A stretch of 49,935 bases of DNA, taken from Prevotella sp. S7-1-8. GTDB lineage: Bacteria; Bacteroidota; Bacteroidia; Bacteroidales; Bacteroidaceae. Made by a program: the position numbers and the translations under genes. The notes below the pieces were generated by a model, which was given only the letters and a program-made list of their open reading frames with translations, did not search any database and was not told the DNA's origin. Positions 19,743-29,519 of this stretch are shown piece by piece (position 1 is the stretch's first letter; each line of letters starts with the position of its first letter). The DNA is taken from positions 1-49,935 of the forward strand of contig NZ_JRNC01000050.1 of assembly GCF_000758925.1 (NCBI RefSeq). The letters are read 5' to 3'.

Positions 19743-22109
19743 CTACTCGGTGCGGATGCTTTGCACCGGATTGGTGGTGGCCACCCGCCAACTCTGCACA
19801 GCCACCGTGAGCGTCACCAGCATGGAAACCACGATGAGCGACAGTGGGAACACCCACCAACAAATGGGTGCGTGAGAGGCAAAATTGCGCAGCCATTGGT
19901 CGGCCAGATACCATGCTATGGGCACCGACACCACGAACGCCAAGATGAGCAACGGCAGGTATCGCCGGACAAACAGCAGCAACACTTGGCACACGGAGCT
20001 TCCCATGACACGGCGCAAGGCTATCTCCTTTCGGCGATATTCACTCTCGAACATGGTCAGGCTGAATACGCCCACGAGCGTGACGAGCAGGCATACCAAC
20101 GCGAAGGTGCGCACTTGGGATATGAAGCGAAACTCGTCCTGATAGGTATATTGCAGTTTTTCGTCAAGGAAACTGAACTCGTAAACTTGCGATGGGTCGA
20201 GCTTCTGCAACATGCCAGTGAGTTGGCGCTTGGCCTCCAACTTGTCAAAACCGGCCGCGACACGCACGAACAACATTCCACAGCGGTCACCCCACTCTTT
20301 GTAGTCGTCGCCCATGATGATGAACGCCACTGGCGCGGCGCTGTCATCGCGGCGCATGGAGGTGAGCTTGAAATTCTCGCAAACGCCCACCACATCGTAA
20401 GCACCCTCTCCCCATGCGCTGGTGGAGATAGAGATAGGGCTTCCCACGCGCAGCCAACCGTACTGCTTGGCCATGTTACGGTTGATGATATAAGCCCCCC
20501 GGGCGTCGGCGTCGTTGAAGTCGCGACCTTCCACTATGCGTATTCCCATGGTGCGCAAGTAGTCTTTGTCCACCGGCACGACATTGTATCTCATGCGATG
20601 CGTGTCGTCGCCACGCCCCCACATCATAAAAAGGTCACCGTCACCAAGCTCAGACGCGCCATAGGCGGTGCTCGCCACGCATGGCAATTTGCGCAGCTCA
20701 TTGGCGATGGCGGCTTTCTTGTGCATGCCCTCGCATGACAATTGGGCGAAAAGCACCTCGTCCTTGTCAAAGCCATAGTCGGTGTTAAATATGTAATGCG
20801 ACTGCGATGCCATGACACCTACGTAGGCCACCAACGCGAAAGCGATGACAAACTGCACGAAGAGCATGAGTGAGCGCAACTTGCGTCCATGCGGCGTAAG
20901 CCCGAAAGCGCCCTTGAGGGCCAAGGCGGGAGCAAACGACGTGACATACCACGCGGGGAAAAGGGCCGACGCCACACCGACCATCAAGGCGCCAACAGCC
21001 GTGATAAGTGCCAATGACCACCGCAATCCACTGCCCGAAATTAGGCGCATGCAGGTGGGGCTCGAGACGAAAAGCCATACCCACAACGACGCTAACAAAA
21101 TGGCTATCAACGTGATTACAAGATTTTCGATGATGACGCGCCAGCGCAATGTCGCTACAGACGCACCCATAACCTTGCGCGTGTTGACGCCGCGCATGCG
21201 CATGGGAGCCTGCGCCAACGTGAAGTTGACCAGATTGAGCAGTGCCACGATAAGCACGAAGATAGCGGCGCCATACAGTACGCCCACAAGGTTGCGACTG
21301 CCCTTGTCGGCCAATCCCACCCCGGAGAAGTAGGTGTCCGCCATCGACGTAAGCCTCAGCTTGAAGCCACTATCCCTGTCGAAGCTACGCTCGTCTGTGA
21401 TACCAAACAGTTCCATAACCTTATGCTTGAGGGCTTTCTCCACGATGGCACGATTGTCGGCATTGTCAAGCCGCAGGTAGACAACGTAACTCCACTCCGA
21501 GCGGTCGTCCAAAAGGCGGTCGCCATAGCACGTGTAAATGCCATTGGGCATCATGCAGTTCTCGGGAAAGTCTTCGCACACGCCCGCCACCGTATAGGTT
21601 TGGGCGCGCTGCTTGTCGACAAACTGTCGGCCCACGGCCCGCTCGGTGCCAAAAAGTCTGACGGCCTCGCTGCGGCATACGATGGCGGCAAGCTCGTTGT
21701 GCTGCCAATCCTTGTCGCTGCCATACAGCATTTTCGCCCCGAAGAAGCGCAGGCCAGGCCGTCCCATGGCAAGAACGGTGGTCTCAAACTCACGATCGCC
21801 CACATTGACCGCAAACTCGTGCGAAGTTATATCAACGCTCTGCACGGCCTCCACGTGGGGCACCGTGGCAAACGCCACCTCAAAAGGGCGCATCACAAAG
21901 TCTGACCACCCACTGCCGTTCTCCTCGTTGAGTATCTCGAATCGATACGTACGTTCGTAATTGGGCAACCCATGATTGTAATAACTGTTGTAATGGGCCT
22001 GGGTCAGGAACAAGTAAGCGGCCGCGATGGCTATGCTCAACCCGAGCAGGTTGAGCGTGGCGGCCAACTTGTATCGGCGAAATAAATATAATAATGATTT
22101 CATTGTCAT
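19743..22109 (-). CDS. ABC transporter permease, FtsX/MacB type (second permease)
   Basis: This 788-residue membrane protein has two FtsX-type halves. An N-terminal helix (residues about 13-35) precedes a large MacB-like periplasmic domain, then three helices near 280-390, a second helix and periplasmic domain, and three helices at the C-terminus (ending QSWRVATTNPVQSIRTE). It is expected to form the membrane part of the ATPase-driven exporter encoded upstream. Its ATG overlaps the stop codon of the first permease (ATGA), which suggests translational coupling and an obligate pair. Its sequence is visibly more G/C-rich than its partner. The substrate is unknown. Confidence 0.92.
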   Translation of the reverse strand: MTMKSLLYLFRRYKLAATLNLLGLSIAIAAAYLFLTQAHYNSYYNHGLPNYERTYRFEILNEENGSGWSDFVMRPFEVAFATVPHVEAVQSVDITSHEFAVNVGDREFETTVLAMGRPGLRFFGAKMLYGSDKDWQHNELAAIVCRSEAVRLFGTERAVGRQFVDKQRAQTYTVAGVCEDFPENCMMPNGIYTCYGDRLLDDRSEWSYVVYLRLDNADNRAIVEKALKHKVMELFGITDERSFDRDSGFKLRLTSMADTYFSGVGLADKGSRNLVGVLYGAAIFVLIVALLNLVNFTLAQAPMRMRGVNTRKVMGASVATLRWRVIIENLVITLIAILLASLWVWLFVSSPTCMRLISGSGLRWSLALITAVGALMVGVASALFPAWYVTSFAPALALKGAFGLTPHGRKLRSLMLFVQFVIAFALVAYVGVMASQSHYIFNTDYGFDKDEVLFAQLSCEGMHKKAAIANELRKLPCVASTAYGASELGDGDLFMMWGRGDDTHRMRYNVVPVDKDYLRTMGIRIVEGRDFNDADARGAYIINRNMAKQYGWLRVGSPISISTSAWGEGAYDVVGVCENFKLTSMRRDDSAAPVAFIIMGDDYKEWGDRCGMLFVRVAAGFDKLEAKRQLTGMLQKLDPSQVYEFSFLDEKLQYTYQDEFRFISQVRTFALVCLLVTLVGVFSLTMFESEYRRKEIALRRVMGSSVCQVLLLFVRRYLPLLILAFVVSVPIAWYLADQWLRNFASHAPICWWVFPLSLIVVSMLVTLTVAVQSWRVATTNPVQSIRTE

Positions 22110-24499
22110 TCTGTTTTAATGGTTTTGACAGGATTTGTGCAAGCTGCCCTCAAGGTTTGGAGAAAGACAGAGGACAGTGCCAGGGCAAACGAAACAGCCA
22201 CTGGCAGCAGCATCATCCACGGCGTAAGCGAGATGCGATATGGGAAATTTCGCAACCACTCACTCAAAACATACCATGCCAAAGGAGTGGCTATTATATA
22301 AGAGAGAAGCAGGGGCGAGAGAAAACGGCGCAACAGATTGCACAGGACCAATTCTGTAGAACATCCCATTATTTTTCGAATACCAACCTCTTTTTTGTGT
22401 TGACGTATGAAAAAGACAGACGTTCCGATATAGCCCAGCGTTGAGATAAACAATGCCACTACACCAAACAGTACCACGATGAGCAACGTGTTGTTGTTGT
22501 CTTCAAAAGCTGCGTTGATATCTTCTTTAAAGTTATCAACTTTCCATTTCAAGTCTTCTTTGGTTTTATCCACTCTGGCCACAGCCTCTTTAAGCCTTTG
22601 TTCAGCTTGAAGCGAGCCGTCGGTCTTTACTAAAAAAAACATGTTTTTCATGTCCGCTGGATCTAATATCCGAATGATAAAAGGCTGCGCCTCCATCAAA
22701 ATATTGCAGAAATGAAAATCTTTAAATATACCCGACAACTGATGTTTGCCGTCATTCAATGTCAACACGCGATCATTGTCGCGCAGGCCAAGCAAACGCG
22801 CCCCCCTCTCATTTAGATAGTATGAGCCTTCGGAAGGGCCATAGTCTACAGAAAGTTTTAAGCCATAAATCCCAAGTGCCACACTGTCCATGTTCAATGT
22901 ATAGAACGAGACGTCTTGTGTGGCATCATTATCAGGCCGATGAATTGTAATCATATTTCTGTTATTACCGGTCAAGCTGGTTCCCTCAAAACATCCCACT
23001 CGCTGAACGAAAGGCATTTTGTCCAACTCTTCACGCATGGCCTGAGCATTGTTGGCAGCCACCATGAACACATTCTCGTAATTAAATCCCAACGGAGCGT
23101 TGACCAAATGCCGCACTTGAAGATATATGACGAGTGTGGCCGTGAGCATCATGACCATAACCATACTTTGCAACATGATGAACAAACGTCCCAAAAACAT
23201 CTTGGAATGATAGCGAAACGAGCCTTTTATCACGTCAACAGGCTTGTACTTGGCCATTTGCAAAATGGGAAAGATGCCTGACAATATGCTTAATGCCACT
23301 ATAAACACTACACAAATTGTAATTGAGAGAACGTTGATGTCATGCTGCAACATGATATGCCCTTTGAACAACATGCTCACTTTGTCTTGGAAAGCGAAAG
23401 CCAACAACAGGCCAAGCCCAAACGAAACTGACACGATAAACGCCGATTCGGCGATGAGTTGCATGGATATTTGTATCTTTTCACTACCCAACAGCATACG
23501 GGTGGCCATTTCCTTGAACCTAAATCCCATATTGGCCATGGTAAGGTTGATATAGTTTGTGACAGCGAAAAGAAAGATGGCGACAACCACCGCCAACAAG
23601 ACGCCCATTCGTCCACGGTCTCCCTTTTGGAGTCCGCAACCATCATTGAGTGGGCTGAACATGAGTTCTCTCAAAGGCGTTAAAGTTGTTTCCTTCCACG
23701 AGCTGAACCCCAAGGCAGGAATGTTCGTATTCATGTATTTTTTTATCATGTCACGTTTTGAGGACAAGTCGGCTCCCGGGCGTAACAGTAAAAAAGACCT
23801 TGTATATCCATTGCCCGTGTAAGCGTACGCATTGGGAGAAGCCATGAAGCCACATATTTGAGGTTGCCGATTCATGTGGACCACAACCTCAATACTGTTA
23901 GGGAAGATAGTCTTGTCAAAATCTTTCATCACTGCCGACACCGTATAGACAAGCGTACTGTCGTATGGGTTGTCGTTGGCAATGCAAATGTCTCTATCTC
24001 CCACTATCTCTATTCCTTTGCCTATCGCTTTTCCGTCAGGAAAAAGACGATGGGCAAGCGATTCTGTGATGACACAATTGTCCGAGACGCGTAGCGGTGA
24101 CCGATGGTCTCCATCCACTATATCATAATCAAAGATGTTGAAAAAAGAAGAATCGACCAATAATATATTGGCTGCGTTCTGCCCATCGGCGTTACTCCCT
24201 CTGTCTATTTTCTTGCCCTCGACCATAACGTTGCCACTATGAGCCAGCACACAACAAGTGTTTTCCACCTCCGGCAACATCTTGCCCAAATCTTGCGTAG
24301 GGCCATGCCAAGTGTAAAGGTTGCTCTGATTGCCCAAAACAACTATCCTGTCAGCATTGTCATGTTGGCTGTCGACAGTGCATTGCCGCCATGTATAATC
24401 CCCAAAAAGAATTACAAACATTAACGAGACCGCTAATCCGACTATATTAATGAATGTATAAAGAGGATTGCGAAGAAGAAAGCGAAAAAATGATTTCAT
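22106..24499 (-). CDS. ABC transporter permease, FtsX/MacB type (first permease)
   Basis: This 797-residue protein has the same layout as its downstream neighbour: N-terminal helix (about 17-37), MacB-like periplasmic domain, three central helices (near 300-410), a second helix and periplasmic domain, and three C-terminal helices ending in TLRAACTNPVKTIKTE. It starts nine bases after the ATPase gene and overlaps the next permease by four bases. Base composition is visibly more A/T-rich than the second permease, so the pair may be diverged paralogues of different age. Substrate cannot be predicted. Confidence 0.92.
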   Translation of the reverse strand: MKSFFRFLLRNPLYTFINIVGLAVSLMFVILFGDYTWRQCTVDSQHDNADRIVVLGNQSNLYTWHGPTQDLGKMLPEVENTCCVLAHSGNVMVEGKKIDRGSNADGQNAANILLVDSSFFNIFDYDIVDGDHRSPLRVSDNCVITESLAHRLFPDGKAIGKGIEIVGDRDICIANDNPYDSTLVYTVSAVMKDFDKTIFPNSIEVVVHMNRQPQICGFMASPNAYAYTGNGYTRSFLLLRPGADLSSKRDMIKKYMNTNIPALGFSSWKETTLTPLRELMFSPLNDGCGLQKGDRGRMGVLLAVVVAIFLFAVTNYINLTMANMGFRFKEMATRMLLGSEKIQISMQLIAESAFIVSVSFGLGLLLAFAFQDKVSMLFKGHIMLQHDINVLSITICVVFIVALSILSGIFPILQMAKYKPVDVIKGSFRYHSKMFLGRLFIMLQSMVMVMMLTATLVIYLQVRHLVNAPLGFNYENVFMVAANNAQAMREELDKMPFVQRVGCFEGTSLTGNNRNMITIHRPDNDATQDVSFYTLNMDSVALGIYGLKLSVDYGPSEGSYYLNERGARLLGLRDNDRVLTLNDGKHQLSGIFKDFHFCNILMEAQPFIIRILDPADMKNMFFLVKTDGSLQAEQRLKEAVARVDKTKEDLKWKVDNFKEDINAAFEDNNNTLLIVVLFGVVALFISTLGYIGTSVFFIRQHKKEVGIRKIMGCSTELVLCNLLRRFLSPLLLSYIIATPLAWYVLSEWLRNFPYRISLTPWMMLLPVAVSFALALSSVFLQTLRAACTNPVKTIKTE

Positions 24500-24508
24500 G
24501 GCGCTTTT

Positions 24509-25189
24509 TTATAACATTCCATCCATACTCTCCACGATTTGTCCGTCAAACAGGTTCACCACACGGTTGGCATAGGTAGCGTCATGCCTCGAGTGGGTCA
24601 CCATGACGATGGTGGTACCCTCCGCGTTGAGTTTGGACAACAATTGCATCACCTCCAAGCCGTTTTTTGAATCAAGGTTTCCCGTTGGCTCATCGGCCAA
24701 GATGAGCTTGGGGTGGCCCACCACGGCACGGGCGATGGCCACACGTTGCTGCTGTCCTCCGGACAACTGTTGCGGATAATGGCGAGCGCGTTGGGACAGG
24801 TTCACCTTGCGCAGTATCTCCAACACGCGCTCGCGGCGCTCCTTCCGAGGCACGTCAAGGTACTTGAGTTGCAACTCCACGTTCTCCTCCACGGTAAGCT
24901 CGTCGATGAGATTGAAGCTCTGAAACACAAAACCTATGCGTCCCTTGCGGTATTTCGTGCGGTTTTTCTCTCTCAAACGTCCCACTTCCTCGCCATCGAG
25001 AAAATATTGTCCCTCGGTGGGATTGTCAAGCAAGCCAAGGATGTTGAGTAGCGTGGACTTGCCACATCCGCTCGGTCCCATAATGGCTACAAACTCTCCG
25101 TCGGCCACTTGCATATTCACGCCGTTCAGTGCCACGGTCTCCACTTCTTCCGTTCGGAAAATTTTTGTCAGGTTCTCAATCTTAATCAT
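24509..25189 (-). CDS. ABC transporter ATP-binding protein (MacB/LolD type)
   Basis: This 226-residue ATPase powers the adjacent FtsX-type permeases. Visible motifs are Walker A GPSGCGKST (about residues 38-46), the Q-loop FQSFNLIDELT, the signature LSGGQQQRVAIARA, Walker B LILADEPTGNLD, and the switch histidine in VMVTHSRHD. The length and the LDGEEVG insertion fit the MacB/LolD/FtsE branch. It lies 18 bases after the membrane-fusion gene. Confidence 0.96.
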   Translation of the reverse strand: MIKIENLTKIFRTEEVETVALNGVNMQVADGEFVAIMGPSGCGKSTLLNILGLLDNPTEGQYFLDGEEVGRLREKNRTKYRKGRIGFVFQSFNLIDELTVEENVELQLKYLDVPRKERRERVLEILRKVNLSQRARHYPQQLSGGQQQRVAIARAVVGHPKLILADEPTGNLDSKNGLEVMQLLSKLNAEGTTIVMVTHSRHDATYANRVVNLFDGQIVESMDGML

Positions 25190-25207
25190 AGCAGTTTTAT
25201 TTATTTG

Positions 25208-26455
25208 TTATTTTAATTCCAACACGTCATTGTCCTTGAAAGCCTCGTAACCACTTGTCACGACACGCTCGTTGGGCGCCAAGCCCTCTGTCACCTCGTA
25301 ATACTGTGGGTTCTGCCTGCCTATGCTGATTTTACGCCGGTGTGCCTTGCCGTTGTTGTCGAGCACGAAAATCCAGTTACCGCCCGTGGTATAGAAAAAC
25401 GTGCCGCGTGGAATGAGCACTGCCGGCTCGGGCTTGCCCAACTCAAGGTTGATGTAATAAGTTTGGCCGCTCCTTATGTTGTGTGGGCGCGCTCCGACAA
25501 ACGCGAAGTCTATGCGAAACTTGCCGTCGCGCACCTCTGGGTACACCTTGCGCACCGTCAGTTTGAACGTCTTGCCGTCACGCTCAAAAGTGGCGGGCAG
25601 CGAGGCGCGCACACGGTCTATGTAATGCTCATCTATGAGGGCGGTGATTTTGAAGTCGCTAAGGTCGTTTATCTGCCCTACGCGCTGTCCGGGTGTGATG
25701 CTTTGCCCCAACTCCACGTCGAGCAAGCCCAGTTCTCCGTCAATGGCCGAGCGCACCTCGAGCTTGCTCTTGCGCTCACGCACGAGCAAGACATTGCGTC
25801 GCATGTTGGCGAGATTGTCCGCCATCTGCGCCATCTGTGCCTTGCGGTAAGCCGCGTCCCTTCCTATGCGTTTGCGTATGAGCGCTTGTTTCCGGCATGC
25901 CAGCTCGTAATCTTCTCTGCTTTGCTCATAGGCCTCTCTACTCACCAAGTGGTCGTCATATAGCCGTTTGTTCTGTTGGTAGGCGCGCTTGCCGCGCTCC
26001 ACGCCCATGTCGAGCGTGGCGCGCTCGGTCTCATTGTTAAGATTGTCTTGCTGCATGGCAATCTGCGTGTTGCGCAGCAGGTTTTGCTTCTCGGCCAACT
26101 CGGCCTCGGCGTTGAGGATTTGAAGGTCAAGATCGCTGTTGCTCAAGCGCAATATCACGTCGCCCTTGTGTACCATCGCACCCTCCTCTACCACTTTCTC
26201 ACGCACTATCCCACCCTCCTCGGGCGATATTTGCACCACTTGTATGGGCGCTACTTGGCCATTGAGACGCACATAGTCGTTAAATTGGCCCCGCGTGACG
26301 GTGCTGATGGTGAGCTGCGACGCGTCCACGCTGATAGCGCTGTCATGGTTGCCGAGAACAATCCAAGCCACGAGGGCCAACACGCCAATACCGGCGGCGA
26401 TGAAAGGTAAGTGCTTGCGGCGTAGTGCCGTCTTGTGTGTTATAGGTCTGTCCAT
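25208..26455 (-). CDS. HlyD/MacA-type periplasmic adaptor (membrane fusion protein)
   Basis: This 415-residue protein links the inner-membrane pump to the outer-membrane channel. It has a single N-terminal transmembrane anchor (LPFIAAGIGVLALVAWIVLG, about 17-36), a lipoyl-like/barrel strand (GQVAPIQVVQISPEEGGIVR), a long helical hairpin (about 105-225), and C-terminal beta-barrel and membrane-proximal domains. Its first 16 bases overlap the end of the TolC-like gene. An AAGGAG lies seven bases before the ATG, but it is also constrained by the tolC reading frame. Confidence 0.93.
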   Translation of the reverse strand: MDRPITHKTALRRKHLPFIAAGIGVLALVAWIVLGNHDSAISVDASQLTISTVTRGQFNDYVRLNGQVAPIQVVQISPEEGGIVREKVVEEGAMVHKGDVILRLSNSDLDLQILNAEAELAEKQNLLRNTQIAMQQDNLNNETERATLDMGVERGKRAYQQNKRLYDDHLVSREAYEQSREDYELACRKQALIRKRIGRDAAYRKAQMAQMADNLANMRRNVLLVRERKSKLEVRSAIDGELGLLDVELGQSITPGQRVGQINDLSDFKITALIDEHYIDRVRASLPATFERDGKTFKLTVRKVYPEVRDGKFRIDFAFVGARPHNIRSGQTYYINLELGKPEPAVLIPRGTFFYTTGGNWIFVLDNNGKAHRRKISIGRQNPQYYEVTEGLAPNERVVTSGYEAFKDNDVLELK

Positions 26456-27768
26456 AATGCGTCTCCTTGATAATAATTGAGTATTCGTTGTCTGTACATA
26501 CAGTTCAGTTGGCTTTGCAAATATTGCGCGCGACTCCGGGCGAGGGCCACCGCCGTGGCTCGCACGTCCAATGGCGAGGCCATTCCCTCCTCATACTTAC
26601 GAACGCTGACGCGCGCCGCTATGCTGTCCGCCACCACCACGCTCCGTGTTTTGGCTTGCTCGGCCCATGCGTCTTGCAGGTCTGTCCACGCCTCGGTTAC
26701 AAGCCGGCGTAGCTCCGAGCGCTCAAAGTCCAACCGCTCGCGGGCCTTGCGCAGGCTGTTGCGCTCCCGACGTATGCTCGACACAGTGGCCAACCGGTTG
26801 AAAAGGGGAATGGAGAGCGTGGCATAAACATATTTGCCCATATTGTTACGCAACTGGTCGCCAAGGCTCGCACCCCCCGATTGGTGCAGGTTCTTAAAAT
26901 AGGTGGTCCCCAATCCTCCACCCACACTCAACGTTGGCAACAACGCTCCACGTGCGATGGCAAGCGACTGCCGAGCCGCGGCCACACCATATTCCGCCTG
27001 TCTGAGCGTGGGATTTACGGCTTTGGCGCGCGCATAAATATCGGCGGCGCTGGCAATGGGTGTCGCTATAGGCTTCACGCCCAAGGTGTCGAGCGTCAAC
27101 ATGGAATCGGCGGGATAGTTCATGGCTGACTTCAATGCGAGCGTGGCGTTGCTGAGCGAGTTTTGGCAACGTGTCACCTCACACTCATCGGCGGCCAACG
27201 TGGCTTCCATTTGGGCTACATCGGCGCCGCCCTTGGTGCCCACCCGCTCCATGAGACGCGTGCGTCGCAGCAGCTCCGCGCTCTCGTCGCGCTTATCCGT
27301 GGCGATGGCGAGCGCCCCGCGGCCGTAGCACACATTCACGTACGCTTTGTAAACTTGCATGGCGGTCTCGTCCTGCTTGGCGCGCAGGGCTTGCCTGCCC
27401 AGCAGCGTGTTCACCTTGGCCAAACGCAATGCGTGGTAGCGGCGCATGCCATCAAAGAGCGGCAGCGAGGCCGAGAGGCTGTAGTTGTTATAAAAGGTGT
27501 TCACGTTGGTATAGGTATTGGTCTCCGGGTCGATGGTGCGGCCGAAGTTAAACTGCCCACCTACGCCCGCCTCCACAGATGGCAAGAAAGCGCCCCAAGC
27601 CCTCATGCGGTCGCTCTCGTTGTCATCGAGCGCGAGCTGTTGTTGCCTCACCCCATGGCTATGGGCCACGGCGTACCTCATGCAACGATCCACCGACCAC
27701 GCCTCTTGGGCATGGACATGGACGCAAAGCGTCACCAACATAGATAAAATTACACTTGTTCGTTTCAT
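26440..27768 (-). CDS. TolC-family outer membrane efflux protein
   Basis: This 442-residue protein forms the outer-membrane channel of the exporter. The start at 27768 gives a clean signal peptide (MKRTSVILSMLVTLCVHVHA, cut before QEAW). An in-frame start at 27861 adds about 30 residues and would lie across the promoter. Two outer-membrane-efflux repeats are recognisable, with the SASLPLFDGMRRYHALRLAK and TLSIPLFNRLATVSSIRRER strands about 210 residues apart, and long alpha-helical barrel segments. It is the first gene of the tolC-MFP-ATPase-permease-permease operon. Confidence 0.93.
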   Translation of the reverse strand: MKRTSVILSMLVTLCVHVHAQEAWSVDRCMRYAVAHSHGVRQQQLALDDNESDRMRAWGAFLPSVEAGVGGQFNFGRTIDPETNTYTNVNTFYNNYSLSASLPLFDGMRRYHALRLAKVNTLLGRQALRAKQDETAMQVYKAYVNVCYGRGALAIATDKRDESAELLRRTRLMERVGTKGGADVAQMEATLAADECEVTRCQNSLSNATLALKSAMNYPADSMLTLDTLGVKPIATPIASAADIYARAKAVNPTLRQAEYGVAAARQSLAIARGALLPTLSVGGGLGTTYFKNLHQSGGASLGDQLRNNMGKYVYATLSIPLFNRLATVSSIRRERNSLRKARERLDFERSELRRLVTEAWTDLQDAWAEQAKTRSVVVADSIAARVSVRKYEEGMASPLDVRATAVALARSRAQYLQSQLNCMYRQRILNYYQGDALWTDL

Positions 27769-27786
27769 CATTAAAGTTTTATACCG

Positions 27787-27818
27787 CAAATTTAGGAAGG
27801 CAAGCTCACCCATACAAG
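27787..27818 (-). promoter_or_regulatory. probable promoter of the efflux operon
   Basis: On the minus strand TAAATTTG (27787-27794) lies 20 bases after CTTG (27815-27818, three of four matches to TTTG). The -7 element is 18 bases before the tolC ATG, so the leader is very short. No GG-N10-GC sigma-54 promoter is seen in this interval. Confidence 0.55.
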
Positions 27819-27840
27819 GATTTTGTGGCGTCAAGAAGAG

Positions 27841-27884
27841 GTTTGTATGAATATCATACACCTGTTTGTATGAAAGTCATACAC
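27841..27884. promoter_or_regulatory. tandem palindromic operator between tolC and the amylase gene
   Basis: Two perfect palindromes of form TGTATGA-N3-TCATACA occupy 27844-27860 and 27867-27883. Conservation extends outwards (GTT before and C after each), giving two 21-bp direct repeats with a 23-bp period, about two helical turns. Their centres lie about 70 and 95 bases upstream of the predicted tolC transcription start, the usual place for an activator. The Fis-type response regulator at 29520 is the natural candidate to bind here. Confidence 0.8.
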
Positions 27885-27973
27885 AAAGGCGCGAGAAATA
27901 AAAGAATTTTAAAAGACAAAAGCGCAGCGCGCGCGGCTTTTTCGACCATGACATATAAAATTAGCCATTCCTA

Positions 27974-28007
27974 TTTGCCAATGTTCAATGAAATAGTCTT
28001 ATCTTTG
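27974..28007 (+). promoter_or_regulatory. promoter of the amylase/two-component genes
   Basis: TTTG (27974-27977) is followed after 22 bases by TATCTTTG (28000-28007). The -7 element is a full match to consensus; the spacer is one base longer than usual. It lies 42 bases before the amylase ATG. Confidence 0.6.
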
Positions 28008-28049
28008 CTATTGGAATGACTATACGTGACCAATCCTAACAATACAAGA

Positions 28050-29462
28050 ATGAAGAAATTGCTCTTATTATTCGCCTTGGCCCTTCTATTGCCGCGCCAG
28101 GGCTACGCCCTCAAGCCAGCGTCCAACGACAACATGATACTGCATGCGTGGTGCTGGTCGTTCAACACCATACGCGAGAACATGGCAGCCATCGCCAAGG
28201 CGGGCTACACCATCGTGCAAACATCACCCGCGCAGCGCTGCGTCACCGAGGTGAGCCGTGACAAGGGCGGCGGCAATCAGCTGTTCGGGCATGGCAAGTG
28301 GTATTACCAATACCAGCCCACCGACTGGAAAATAGGAAATTACCAAATGGGCACCAGAGATGATCTCATAGCCCTCTGCAAGGAGGCCAAACGCTATGGC
28401 GTGCGAGTGATAGTCGACGTGCTGCCCAACCACACCGCCATCAACGACTGCCAAGTGGAGGCCGACCTCGACGCGGCTGTCGGAGGGCACGCCAACCTTT
28501 ACCACGCCAATGGGTTCACGGAGATAAAAGATTATAGCGACCGGTTGCAATGCACCACCGGCCAAATGGGAGGGCTGCCAGACGTAAACACCGAGAATCC
28601 CGATTTTCAGCATTACTATCTCACCTATGTCAATGATCTCTTGGCGTGTGGCGTGCGCGGTTTTCGCTACGACACGGCCAAACACATAGGCCTGCCGAGC
28701 GACCCGAAAGACCCCAAATCACCCCAAAACGACTTTTGGGATGTCGCGACAGGGCGCAAAGCCGTCAAAGGCCTGCGATTGGCGCTCCCCGCGGACAGCC
28801 TTTTCATATACGGCGAGGTGCTGCAAGATACCAATGTCAAGGAGAAAGAATACGCCGACGCCATAGGCCGCGTGACAGCCAGCGCGCTGGGTTGGTGCAT
28901 AAGGCACGCGCTGGAGGGCCACGAATGGAAGGCAAGCGAGATTGCCAAATACTGCCATCCGGCAGCCCCCAGCCGATTGGTGACATGGGTAGAGTCGCAC
29001 GACACATACTGCAACGGCCACGAGAGCGCGGCGCTGACCGACGACCAAATACGCATGGGATGGGTGTTTATCACCGCGCGGCAATTTGGCACACCCCTCT
29101 TTTATAGTCGTCCGGACGGCAGCTCACCCCAAAACATATGGGGAAACAACATTGTGGGGAAAAAAGGCAACGACGCCTTCAGGCACCCGGAGGTGGTCGC
29201 CGCCAACATGTTCCGAAAGGCCATGCACGGGCAACCGGAGAGCGTCTCATACGCAAACGACGGCCAAGCCATCATGGTGACACGCGGAAAGAAAGGAGCG
29301 GCGATCATCAACATTTCCCATAAGCCACAAGTTGTCAGCCTGAGAACCTCGCTCCGCAACGGCAAATACAAAGACAAGGTTCACCAAGACACGTTCTTCG
29401 TCAGCCGCGGCATGTTGAGAGGCACGCTCGCGCCGCTCACCTCCTACATATTATATAGGTAA
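28050..29462 (+). CDS. GH13 alpha-amylase, secreted
   Basis: This 470-residue enzyme hydrolyses alpha-1,4-glucans. The start at 28050 gives a signal peptide (MKKLLLLFALALLLPRQGYA), placing it in the periplasm or beyond; an ATG 24 bases upstream would only lengthen the N-terminus. All four GH13 regions are intact: DVLPNH, GFRYDTAKH (catalytic Asp), FIYGEVLQ (catalytic Glu) and WVESHD. A short all-beta C-terminal domain ends the protein, with no type IX sorting domain visible. It is divergent from the efflux operon and is followed 57 bases later by a two-component pair, an odd partner for a starch enzyme. Confidence 0.95.
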   Translation: MKKLLLLFALALLLPRQGYALKPASNDNMILHAWCWSFNTIRENMAAIAKAGYTIVQTSPAQRCVTEVSRDKGGGNQLFGHGKWYYQYQPTDWKIGNYQMGTRDDLIALCKEAKRYGVRVIVDVLPNHTAINDCQVEADLDAAVGGHANLYHANGFTEIKDYSDRLQCTTGQMGGLPDVNTENPDFQHYYLTYVNDLLACGVRGFRYDTAKHIGLPSDPKDPKSPQNDFWDVATGRKAVKGLRLALPADSLFIYGEVLQDTNVKEKEYADAIGRVTASALGWCIRHALEGHEWKASEIAKYCHPAAPSRLVTWVESHDTYCNGHESAALTDDQIRMGWVFITARQFGTPLFYSRPDGSSPQNIWGNNIVGKKGNDAFRHPEVVAANMFRKAMHGQPESVSYANDGQAIMVTRGKKGAAIINISHKPQVVSLRTSLRNGKYKDKVHQDTFFVSRGMLRGTLAPLTSYILYR

Positions 29463-29519
29463 CGTTATTTTCCCAACCTGATCTCCCTGCAATCACAAAC
29501 AATCACAAACGGATAGCGT

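Noticed and set aside
19701..20738. 345-codon plus-strand open frame over the second permease
   Set aside because: It is a shadow of a G/C-rich coding sequence; its translation is histidine- and glutamine-rich without domain features.
27769..27840. Sigma-54 promoter before tolC
   Set aside because: The TGG...TTGC-like sequence does not have the required GG-N10-GC spacing, and a TAnnTTTG element is present instead.
27841..27884. CRISPR-like array
   Set aside because: Only two repeat units exist with almost no spacer; the internal palindromes fit an operator, and no cas genes are present.
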